This document shows positions 45,832-56,240 of a stretch of DNA of 64,000 nt, piece after piece. The notes beneath the pieces were generated by a model that ran no database searches, was not told where the DNA came from, and worked only from the letters and a program-made list of their open reading frames with translations. The DNA comes from Neckera pumila (taxonomy: Eukaryota; Streptophyta; Bryopsida; Hypnales; Neckeraceae): NCBI GenBank assembly GCA_963969595.1, contig OZ018408.1, forward strand, positions 20,333,823 through 20,397,822, written 5' to 3'. A program made the position numbers and the translations under genes. Positions within the stretch are counted from its first letter, which is position 1; each line of letters opens with the position of its first letter.

Positions 45832-46545
45832 TTAAAGTGAAAAAACAGGTTTTTAGTACATTGCGGGATTAGATTGTTCAACTTTGAACCTTTTTAACTT
45901 TAATTTTTTGTACTACAAACTTTTGAGCTTTAAATTTTTATGTTGAAGAATTGAATTGAGAGTCTAGGGGGAAAAAAACTCAAAAAAAATAATTTTCATG
46001 CTTTAAAAAACTGTTTAATAGAAGTAGGTACGAGATAGAAGGAAAATCTAAATTATTGATATCTCTAAGATGGAATTAAAATGCACTAATTCCAATGGTG
46101 AGATTGTTCAAGCAAGAAAATTAAACCATGTACAACTGTTTGTTTTGAAAAATTGTAAAAATTGCATTCATAAATGAATCCTACAATTTTTTCAAGAAGA
46201 TGCTCGAATTGCCCCCAAAACAAGATTATCCATAACTTTCTCATAACAAATCCAAATGGAATGAATCAAAACTTTCCATGTAGACAAAAATATAATCTAT
46301 GAGAAAACAAAAAAAAAAATTCGAATTCGAATTTTTGAAGTTTTTTTTTTGTGGCCCCCTCTCCTTCGTTCTCCCTTGTCTTGAGCTTATTTGGACATAA
46401 CTTTTGTTCCCAGGCACCGATTGAAAAAACATTTGTATTTCCACGAATCTATATAATTTTTATCTTCAATGAAAGTTTTAAAAAATCAGAATAAAAATTG
46501 AGACCTTAGATACCTGCCCAAAATCCCATTTGTCCCCCAAAGGCT

Positions 46546-47946
46546 GGTGGCCATGGAAATCATCCTTTTTGGTATTGTAGGACATCATCTACTTTAAAAA
46601 AAACAAGGGTACTTATTGGAGGTCAAACTATTGTGTAAGACCTCCCATTTTTGCTCAAATTTCCAAGGATGAACAATTACACTTCTGTCCTAGTACATAG
46701 AAAGATTATCTGTCATTCATCAACCGAAAAATGGCCTCAGAGTCATTTAAGGATTAAACAATCTAAACTTCTTGTACTCATTGAATTAACTTGTGATAAT
46801 TTACAAGGTAGATGTCAACAAATATGTTGATCTACTTTTATTTATTACATTACAACCTATACATGTGACTCATTTTCCAAAGTCACACTGCTTAAATCTA
46901 GAGCAATGTGAAATATTTTTATGTTATATTCTTTTCTACCAAACTAAATTTAAGAGTGGCCAAATTTGAACGTGGCTCTAATTTTGCACCTTTAGTAATA
47001 GGATAATTAGTATAGCTATAAATCCACATAAAATATAAAAAGGATTAAACAATTACTTTGTTGAGTTTTTAAAAAAATGTTATTGAAAATTTGTTGAAAT
47101 TGCTAAAACTTGCATTGTAAATACCAACTTAGCAAAAATGGAAGACCATTTGCATTGTGAAATAGAATAGGTGACTCGCCAAAATGCTTAGGCGGTTTGT
47201 AATAAGAGGTGGATTGGGGGGTTAAGCAACCTAGTAATCCCATTGTGATTTAAAAGCAGGGCCATCAGCTCAAAAAAGAAAGTTGGAGAGTCCAGTATTA
47301 AATGAGCTTCCCGACCAACTTGACTCTATAGAAAGGATGCAATCAAAGCATCCATGGCCACATTAGATTGCCATCCAAACTGCAGGTTTGGCAAGACTTG
47401 TCTTCTATAATCTGCTGGCACTTAAATGGTGGGATACAAATGACAACCCAACCCATATGATTGGCGTTCTGAACCAATGTTCCGTCCATAGTGCAAATGC
47501 TCTAATGCAAAATTTGCCAAATTTGATAGCGTCAACCTACTTTTATGAACCACCCCACTTGGACAAAAGGTTATTTTGCTCCATAATCATTTTACTCAAT
47601 ATGAGCCATTTAATCAATCAAAGTGTACAGATCCAAATGTTCAAGATTATATAAAATAAATTAGATTTATGATTGTGACTATAATGAAAATAATAAAATA
47701 GTGGCATTTAGTTATTTGACCTATTAGGTTTATGCTAATTAATGAGTTATTTTTAGGAAGGAATACAACTTTGCAGTACCACCTTGATAAGGTAGAAGTC
47801 AAAAATATTATTAATATTGTTAATATCATTTTTGATATACAAGTATATGAATGAAACTTCATTGCAAAAATTGAATATAATTCTAATTAGGAAAATTCTA
47901 TGTTATTTTTAGGATGCGATTGAATGATCTTTTCATTGCATTGAAC
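46546..47946. other. Unassigned AT-rich stretch
   Basis: A fragment near 46,725-46,756 resembles a right end of a TTAA element (ATGGCCT...GGATTAA). A plus frame of 88 codons (47,388-47,654) is unrecognised. Confidence 0.35.
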
Positions 47947-48281
47947 AGGGGTTGTCACATAGAGGTTGTCACACTTCCTCCCAATTTTCAATCTTCAAAG
48001 ACTTGCACTTTCACTCCTTGGGTTGTCACACTTCCTCCCAATTTTCAATCTTCAAAGACTTGCACTTTCACTCCTTGATTTGCGGAGAGCCTACTTTTTG
48101 AAGATTGAAAAGTATTTTCTTCTCCTCTCAAGGTGAAGAATGAACATGAAGAGATTTCTCCATTCTCCATTCTCAAAAGCGGTGTCACAAATTCTCCAAA
48201 GTTGTGTCACAAGAAGGGCTCCTATTGACTCCTCTTCTCACTCTATACCGGCTTCTCGTTCTCGGAGGTGTGACAACCCCT
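47947..48281. repeat. Segment with 13-bp inverted ends and a 57-bp tandem duplication
   Basis: It begins AGGGGTTGTCACA and ends TGTGACAACCCCT. Inside, a 57-bp unit (47,964-48,020) is repeated without change at 48,021-48,077. It could be a MITE or the relic of an LTR (TGT...ACA ends are common in plant gypsy LTRs). No target duplication is evident. Confidence 0.5.
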
Positions 48282-49288
48282 AATGCATAACTATGAGCAC
48301 CCGTCAAGACTAGTCAGGTCGAGTTACAAACAAAACGAGGCCAACAAGCTGTGATTCAAAAGAATCTTCGATAATCTTCGCTGAGTCTCCCAAGGTAAAA
48401 GACCGACTATCTAATTCATTCGAAATTAAGGAAATGAAATCCCTTTAATTCTAGCAAAACAACTGTGCATGTAAATATTAAGTCCAGAAGTCATTATGAG
48501 GGAGCCCAAATTAAATCAAAGTGATCATTTTAGATAACAATACGAATAAGCAGATTATTGAAACAAAAACGGGATATAACCAAAAAAACATGAATAAACT
48601 CTAGGTATCAGCTGCAAGAAAGGTTAAGGACACAGCCAGTCGTCTTGGATGGCTGCATCGCAATTTTATTGATAAAGCAAAAATTCTCTCATGTCTATAA
48701 GGTCCTCGAATAGAGGTCACCTAATTACTGTCTATACATGGCGTATCCGTAGTTTCTTTTTTTCGTCTATTTTAGAAGATCTCTACTCAAAGAGCTACCT
48801 GCAGGGCTATGAACAGACTCTAGCAAGGCAGCTACCCTCAAAAATAAAATTCAAGTTGTGTCAAGCCGCGGATTGATTCTATCTACCCACCTTAACTACC
48901 ACTCTTCGAGTTCATCTGGCAAGGCATGCTTTTCATGACGCCAGTGACAAGGTAACGTTGGTTGCCGCGATTGGGGGGTGTTTTTGGTTCACGTATTATA
49001 TATCAGCACGTTCCGATCCAACTGCTAGTAGCACCCTTTCTCTACAAATCTCTCTTTTACTCAACTGACCGTGGGGTTGAACTCTAACTAGGACCATCAA
49101 ACGCGTATCCTAAAGGAGGAAAAAAGCTCTAAACCTGCAAAAACAGATAGCCAAAAATTGTTTTTTCTCATGTTTTCAATGGAAAAATGGAAAAGGGTAA
49201 AAGAAAATAAAAAGACTCTCGAGCTACGGCCAACACTCCACAAGGAAAAAAGTTCCAGAATGGTGGTCTGATGCGTTTCCTGCACCAA
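48282..49288. other. 3' region of the DUF506 gene
   Basis: It follows the stop of the minus-strand gene and so includes its 3' untranslated region. No other gene seen. I could not single out one polyadenylation signal among several A-rich candidates. Confidence 0.4.
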
Positions 49289-50695
49289 TCACTTTCGGGG
49301 CAGCAGATTCGCAGGCGAGCTCCGTCCATGAGTAAGGTTGCTTACTACTTCAGACGATTTCATTTCCGCAATGAGAGACACCTTTGTGTGCCGCAGTTGC
49401 TCCCCACACTGCTTCGCAACAGATGTGAAGGAGTTGTTGATGTTGATGTTCTTCTTCTCCTGCCAGTGATGATAACTGCGAGGCCGCTTGGCAGGAGACA
49501 CGGGGACTGAATCCCCCGTCTTCCGCACGTACGTCGACAGCCACTTGGACCTCATGTAGTCCAGTGTGCGCCATGGAGGCAGATGCATGTCGCTCTGTAT
49601 CAGGGATGCTTTCGCAGCCTCCGACATGAATTGCAAAATTTGTTGAAGCTTGGACGCGGATCCTACGAAAACAGCCGGAAGGATCTTCAACGCCGCTTCG
49701 TATTGCTGCGTGGGTCTTGCAATCTCGAACTGGGCTCGGAAGTCGACGTCCACGATAAGCCGCTCGGCCAGTTGCATACCATTGAAGACCACGTCGATGT
49801 ACTCATACTCGCCTGCAAAAAGATGCACCTCATGAGTCCATCATACACACGCACCATCATGTTGGCAATGTTTCAAGATCAAAATTCAATGGCTTCTTTC
49901 AATCAAGCATGCTCCATACCTCCAGGAACTTTGCCAGAGCTCAGCCACTTGCACTTGCACACACCGGCATCATATCCCATCAGCTTAAGATGATTGACAA
50001 CAAATCGCTTCACACATCCTCCTTTGCAATCCGACCCCTCAGGCTCGCAAACGAGGTCGGAATCCTCTTTGATAGACAGCAATTGCAACTTCACCTCTTT
50101 CAGAAGCTCCCGCTCTAACGCGCTACCCGGTGCTGTGAGCGCCTGCAGAGTCCATGGATGATGTCCTAACGGTCAATAGGAAGGCCTAATCGTCATCTCT
50201 CCCGAATTTGACACTCTGCCCTGATGGCTTAATCGAGTTGATGGTAATTAAGAACGCAACTGGAGCAAATCGATCCCTAATTGTCACATGAATCTAAGAA
50301 ACAAAAAATCAAACAAGCGCAGAAAACAGAACCTGTAAAGTTTCCGTGAGCTTCTTGACAGAAGTCGGGCCATCGCTGTCCACGCCGTCCATATGCTCCA
50401 AGGAGTCGTTCTCCATGAAATCGTGCACCATGGCCTGGAGGTCGTCGCTTTCATTGCTGCCATAGCGAATAGGTACGGTACTGCTCACAGGCTTGGTTCC
50501 TAAGTAATTGAGCTTCTGCCTACCCGATTTGAGCACCACCTGCTGGTGGCTGCTGACCGGCCTCCGGGAAGAAGGAATCAAATGCTCACGATCCCACGAG
50601 GGTTGATGCTGCTGCTGGGTCGGGGTGTGCACGTCGCCATGGTACAGAAAATTCGTGTACGAACTGATGCCTGGCTGTCTTCGAAGACCCGGCAT
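49289..50695 (-). CDS. DUF506 family protein (PDDEXK-like, plant-specific)
   Basis: Three exons: 50,333-50,695, 49,920-50,142 and 49,289-49,812, giving 369 residues. The joins are clean: donor GTTCTG, acceptor CTGCAG, donor GTATGG, acceptor TTGCAG; the introns are 190 and 107 bp. The domain (PF04720) covers roughly residues 125-295. It shows ERELLKEVKLQLLS, a CKGGCVKRFVV helix, GYDAGVCKCKW, GEYEYIDV, ERLIVDVDFRAQFEIARPT, LPAVFVGSASKLQQI and MHLPPWRTLDYMRSKWLS in family order. The N-terminus and the basic tail (SPAKRPRSYHHW) vary in the family. DUF506 proteins are nuclear-encoded and stress- or phosphate-responsive; one Arabidopsis member, RXR1, represses root-hair growth with a Rab GTPase. 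Nuclease activity is not established. I start at the MPGLRRQ codon; an in-frame ATG at 50,818 would add 41 residues. No break is seen. This is the soundest gene in the window. Confidence 0.92.
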
Positions 50696-51700
50696 CGTGC
50701 TCACCGCGGGGCTCCCAATGGCGATCCTTCCCAACTCCGTCTCCGATTCCCAGTTCCAACGAACGCGAACGAAGCCGTGAAGTCGTGATCCTTGCCAATT
50801 CAATTCTGTTCGTCTCAAATTTCAAAGGTGCGAGACAGAGTCGAGCAATTTCCGATGACCTTCAAATGCACTGTAGCACTCACAGTTGACAACATCGAAC
50901 ACCGCTCCCCGCCACCAACCCTCACAATTCCACCCTCTGTTACTGTTTTTGTTGTTGTTGTTGTGTTTTTCCTTTTTTCTTTTTCCGTTTCGCAACGCCC
51001 AAGGAGCGCGTCACCAGTGAGCAGACGAGAAGGTAGAGTCCAAAACCTCGCGCCGATTGAGTCAGGCCACCCACTGGTTGATACGCGGCGTTCACGTCGA
51101 GAATCATTCACACACCACCGAAACCCAAACCACCAACACACACACACACACCTCACAACCTCTTCTCAATCCCCACTAACCTCGCACACGCCACAACACC
51201 AACAACACGCCCACCACGAAATTCGAACATAAACCACGCCCACTCCTCTCCAAAACACAATAAACGAAGACAGGCCACAACTCGACGACCTTATAATAAC
51301 CCGGCAACAAAACCAAAACCAGAAAACCAAACACCCCCGCACACACTCCCACGACGGACAGCCCTAATCTTCTACAGTTGTCCGCACACCAAGGACGACG
51401 CCCGAATGCCAACGACGAAGGAGGCCCCACGCGCAAACGCCCCCCCACCCCCCCCACCCTCACGAGAAATATCACACCTACAATAATCCCAAAGTAGCAA
51501 CCCTTGCCCTTTCTTCCTCGTTCTCCCGCACCTGCACGAACGCCATAGCCAGCACCTAGAGCCCAACTTGCATAATTGTTGCACTCCACAATCACTACTC
51601 CGACGGAAGATGGGTCAGAAAATGGGCAACAATGAATGACGACACCGCCAGCAAGTGCGGATGATGAGTTTTCAGGGGAGGGAGCAGGCGAGGAACTCGG
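50696..51700 (-). promoter_or_regulatory. 5' leader and promoter region of the DUF506 gene
   Basis: Upstream on the gene's strand, composition is markedly GC-richer and strongly strand-biased: C/A on plus, hence G/T on the coding strand. There is a CA repeat at 51,135-51,150 and C-runs near 51,440-51,462. Long frames across it on both strands are read as composition artefacts. The exact start of transcription is not visible. Confidence 0.45.
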
Positions 51701-52360
51701 CTTATGTAGCTTGTCCTGAGCCTGGGCCCAGCAAACCGAAGCTTCAGCGTATTGTAAACGGAACCACTATGACGTAGTGTGAGCGCTTTCCTACGTACTG
51801 TACAATTCTACTCGTATTGGAGACCTATGGGTTTTGTTTCTTTTCGTTTTCGGAGATTTCCAGATTTCACGTGAGCTACTTTATTTAGGGCTAAATATCT
51901 TCAGATTTCTACAAACCAGAGAAATTGAATTCTGAAGGTGGCTGAGAATAAACAAGGAATCAAGGGGATGAAATCATCAAAAGCATCCCATTTTTTGGAT
52001 GAAGTTCATTAATTATACACTTTTATATGTGAAAGTTTAAAAGTAATGGATGTATGAGCAAAAATGGATGTTTTGGGGGGCTCTCCAAAACTCCAAGATG
52101 CATGTTGCACTAAAATATCAATACCTTAAATGAGGCTGTTTGTTTGTTTGTTTGTTTTGTTTGTAGCATGGACAACTTCCTGACTGTGCGTCCCCCGGCC
52201 GCGTGCTTGGTACCGTCGGAAAGCTCTCGCTGAGGAGGGGTGCACCGGCTTGGTTTCGTGGCGTTTGGAGCGGTGGTGCAAAAGTTATTGAATTTCAAAA
52301 TATTTATTGATTAAAAAATTAGAAAATTACTTTTACTTTGATTTTGGTGGCGTTCTTGGT
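51701..52360. other. Unassigned, with a (TTTG)n run and a GC patch
   Basis: A TTTG repeat lies at 52,136-52,162, followed by a GC-rich patch (52,180-52,260) with no recognised product. Confidence 0.4.
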
Positions 52361-52432
52361 ACTGGGAGTGGAACCGGGAGTAGAACTGGGAGTAGAATCG
52401 GAAGTAGAACCAAGAGTGGAACCGGGAGTAGA
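52361..52432. repeat. 12-bp minisatellite (six units)
   Basis: Six imperfect units of GGAACCGGGAGT(A/G). On the minus strand one frame reads (S-T-P-G)-like repeats: STPGSTLGSTSDSTPSSTPG. That could be a Ser/Thr/Pro linker of a lost or unrecognised gene, but no flanking exon was found. Confidence 0.65.
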
Positions 52433-53119
52433 TGAAAATTGGGCCAACGGCACAGGGCCACACTAGTGTATAGTGAAGGAAATCAATGTTTTGAGGGCTA
52501 AATGACCATGAATTTTTTCTAATAGAGTTTTGTTAAAAAAATTAATCTTTAGAATTGCACTAAAATTATCTTGATTATTTCCATCTAAAATCAGGCATCT
52601 AAAATAGTTTGCTCTTAAAAGCGAGCTGATTGCATTGGAGGGAAGCTAAACTCCTTGAAACAATTTTCACTAAATTTTCATAGGAAGAAAAATGGAATTA
52701 GTATCAAACCCAAGTTGTTTAATATTTTTTGGACCTAGTTGGAATTAGTTATAAATTTTTGAAGTTGAATCCCAATGGTCCCTAAAAGCGACCACCTCTT
52801 CAAATGTCTATCATTGGTACATTAAAAAAAAAATGTACTTCCATGTTAGTGGTCGCTTTTTGAGCATCCTACCTTCCAAGTCCTCACTTAAAAACTCCCA
52901 AAATTCACATAAAATCTTTAAAGTGATATATAATTTCTCTCTATTTATTTATTACACAAATGTAATTTCCAGTCAAAAATAACCTCTAAGCCTCCAACCA
53001 CAATCTTGCCTGTACATGTGTAAATTGACAGTTCTAGGAGTACATCTACTCTAAGTCCACTCGAAATACTAACAGAAATTCCGCAGAGTACTTTACGACT
53101 TCACCGTACTCGTGACCAA
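52433..53119. other. AT-rich, with a short inverted repeat
   Basis: A 77-bp inverted repeat at 52,784-52,860 has arms AAAAGCGACCAC and GTGGTCGCTTTT and a run of A in the loop. It could be a tiny MITE. Nothing else seen. Confidence 0.4.
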
Positions 53120-53145
53120 TTTCCTTTTCCTTTTCCTTTTCCTTT
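53120..53145. repeat. TTTTCC microsatellite
   Basis: About four units of TTTTCC. Confidence 0.8.
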
Positions 53146-55782
53146 ATCGTCTTGCCCTTTTTTTCTTTCCGCAGTCCCTCCTTTCAGGGGACGCGGTGTG
53201 GCTGTGGGACGGTCGCAGAGCCGCGAGTCTTTGACCGTGTTCTTCTGTAGACTGTAAGGTAGACTTAGGACTCCACCCTACCTTTATTTTCGGCGGTACT
53301 TTTTCCACTTCTGTGAGCGTTGCCGAATGCCGCAGTGACAACTGACATGCTTGTGAACGGAGTGAGTCACGATCGATCTCCGGTAGCTTCATCAACAGGG
53401 CTTGATCATGGTTGTTGGATCACCTACTAACTTATAACAGCCAGAGTCATGAAGAAGCTCTGCTGATAACGAATGTAAGTTATGCCGGGGCCTGCAGCGA
53501 TCGATGGGTCACTGATTGTGCCTCCCTTTATGTTATTAAACTCTGTCGTCATTCTGTTTCCTGGCGATTGGGACCCGCGGCGTTCAGTTGTGGCGTCAGA
53601 ATGAAGATCATCGCGCCACCATTGCTCCGTTACTCTTCGCTTTCGTTAGCGTGTCGCCATTGATGAGGAGCGGTGTTACAGCAAAGCTATTCTCTTCACT
53701 TTGGATTAATTATCGATTGCTGTCGCGTGTCGTGATTTGGGGGAGGGGAATTGGAGTGCGCTCTTGTTTACCTTCTTTTTTTAAATGGATTTTGAATTCT
53801 GGGTTTGGAAATTTCCACCTTTTCAAGATCTACAGCAGAGCTGAACGAGTGAGTGAGGTTGTACGTTTGCATTCATTGGTGATAGCATGCATCGTTGCTG
53901 TTCTGAATGACACTGGAGTGTTGTGCTGAGCATTTTACTCGAATGTACGTGAATGCTTGCACATGATTTTTCTTGTGGAAGCTTTTTCGGAGCCAACTTT
54001 GAGCTTTGATATAGAATTAAGGTTTGATTGGAAGGGTGAGGAAGGGTTGAGACTCAATAATTTGGGGTGGTGGTGCAGGATAGCACGTTTCTAAGGCTGG
54101 AATAGACGTTCGTGGCTGGCAGAAAATCCTTGATAGGTCATAACACAACAGAAAGCACACAAGTCCAGGACTGTTTCTTGCACGTAATTCACTGATGTTG
54201 TGGAAAGCGGTCACTTTTAATTTAATTTAAGATATTTTTAAGTTACTCTGTTTTGTAGATGGCGACACCAGTCAGAACCCTGATTTTCTCTCAAGACGTC
54301 ATTGTCATTGTGGCCATTTCATCGACAGAATTGTTATTTTCAAGTCATATTTTATCTGGTGGTATGGTTGATAGGTCACTTGTGGAGGCAAAGTACACAC
54401 ATGGCTGCTCAGGTTATTGACAGAGCAACGATGAGATCTGTCAAAGCCAAGTTCAGCATTGAGATCTCCTGGTTGACAGATCTCATCGTTTTGGTTGGCT
54501 CTCTTGTGAACAACTGATCTCCAATCGTTAACCTGCATGTGATGACCCACAAGCATATCCAAGAGGCAAGTTGAATGTTTGAGCTTCTTGTATGCAATTT
54601 GACATTCCGCGGCAGACTTCCTTAGCTTGTGGTAGGCAGGAATACATGATCCTTGCAGACTTCCTTAACTTGTGGTAGGAGTACATGATCCTTGCAGACT
54701 CAAAGGAAGTTTACTAGAAGAAGATTGACATATCATATTAACTTACTTCTTGCTGGATCTAAAATTCTTCTCCGACTTTTGGATTGTTTCTGGCATGTAC
54801 AGACATGCTGACAGCTTTGGTCAGATACTAAATACAGTAGGAAATTTGCACTGGAAACTCTAAAGGTTTTGCACTGGACACAGGAATTTTGCCTTGACAA
54901 ACTTGGTCGTGGCACACTTTTTACATGCAGGTGGAGCACTTGGATTAGCTAGAGCAGATATAGTTGGATTGAAGCTTTTGGATATTGAGGTAGAGCTAAG
55001 GCCTAGTCGAAGCCTATCGCAAGAGCTCGTCACGCTCCACAATGTCCTCAACATGTGGGCCTGCTGTTGAAGGATTGGATAGCTTACCAAGAAAATGCTT
55101 TATAAACACCTTTGTGTAGGAAAAATTGCCAATCTGATGTAACCTGCTCCGTATTGTAACATTTCTAAGTTAGATGGACACATGTTATTATACATTCTTT
55201 GCAGATGCGTGTGAAATGCTCCAATTCTACAGTGACCTATTATCTGCTTCTTTTATCAATAGCCCTCTGACGTGACCTTTGTAGGGGTGTCCTGATCTTT
55301 CTCATGATGCATGCTCTTTGTGTGAAGCAGCAGCAAGCCTGGATAAGGCAGTAGCAGGGCCTGCAGTAGATGATACATGGAGATGAACGGTGTATTATGC
55401 ATTGATAGTGTTGAGAAAACCAAAGCTGCCACCGGATCAACGAAAAGGTCTGAAGGTGCACCTAGTTTCCCCTTTTTGGGGAGGCCCTTAATTTCTGACG
55501 TGATTTACTCCGATCATCTGGAGGTCTACCAGTAGAAAGCTTGAGAAAAGTCCTCCTTTGGAAGCTACTCCCTCAAGCCTTACTGTAGGGAGCTGCCCTT
55601 TCAACTGACTGGGGTCATTCTGTTGACCTGTTAGCAAGAAAAACTCTCAATTCTTATTATTCATTTGCATTCCCGAATAAAAAAAGAAAAAAGAGCCCCC
55701 AAAAAGAGAAGGAAAAAGCTTGGAAAATTCAATTCATGCAGTTGAAAGAATCTCCAGTGACGGACCAGTTAGTAGAGAGTAA
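53146..55782. other. Unassigned, gene-like composition
   Basis: Balanced base composition and frames up to 113 codons (53,588-53,929 plus), none recognised. It contains an 18-bp inverted repeat with a 28-base loop at 54,427-54,490 and an imperfect tandem duplication of about 42 bp at 54,612-54,695. It could be a spliced non-coding transcript. Confidence 0.35.
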
Positions 55783-55920
55783 TTTAGAGCAGCCCCACTC
55801 CAACACGGGGAAGCAACACTTCAAATGGTCTGAACCATTGATTTTAGAAGATCTTCTAAAATCAATGGTTCAGACCATTTGAAGTGTTGCTTCCCCGTGT
55901 TGGAGTGGGGCTGCTCTAAA
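55783..55920. mobile_element. Perfect 138-bp palindrome, probable MITE
   Basis: The two 69-base halves are exact reverse complements with no spacer (centre between 55,851 and 55,852). The ends are TTTAGAGCAGCCCCACTCC and its inverse, with TA directly outside GAGCAGCCCC on each side. A hairpin MITE with a TA target is the simplest reading; the superfamily is not fixed. Absence of any mismatch points to recent origin. Confidence 0.75.
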
Positions 55921-56240
55921 GAATAGTTTCGAATATGTAAAAGGGGAGTTCATGACATTCAGTAGCAACAATGCTCTTGCCTTCCACCAACAAAATGATG
56001 TGCTATGTTCCACACCCATCAGTAACTACAAGGACACATGGCATTCCACACAAGATTTGTAAGTAAGAGAGCAACATTAAATACAATGAAGTTTAACTCT
56101 TAAACAAAGTATACAAATAAGCATTGGAGCTTTAAAATTTAACTTTAAAGTACTGAGAAAAAACCCATCGAAAATGTGGAATTCAATCACTACTGTATTT
56201 TGCTTTACTATTTAGCTATTTATTTTTTGTGATTAGAATG
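55921..56240. other. Unassigned
   Basis: Nothing recognised. Confidence 0.35.

Larger units (their letters stand above)
44485..46545 (-). mobile_element. TTAA-family element A4 (reversed), split by C2
   Basis: The left piece (44,485-44,559) is the right terminus of a reversed A element, ending at 'GATATTTGCGC'. The remainder resumes after C2 at 45,836 and runs to the A left-end sequence near 46,518-46,545, where the outermost bases are lost. The join falls at the TTAA inside 'CACTTTAAACGCAGATAT' of intact A copies (9,105-9,108 in A1). Without inserts it is about 0.79 kb. Confidence 0.82.

Noticed and set aside
50815..51595. Overlapping frames of 113-146 codons on both strands upstream of the DUF506 gene
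   Set aside because: They lie in a C/A-biased promoter and leader region, overlap each other, and show only simple-sequence translation (runs of Thr/His or Gly/Val).
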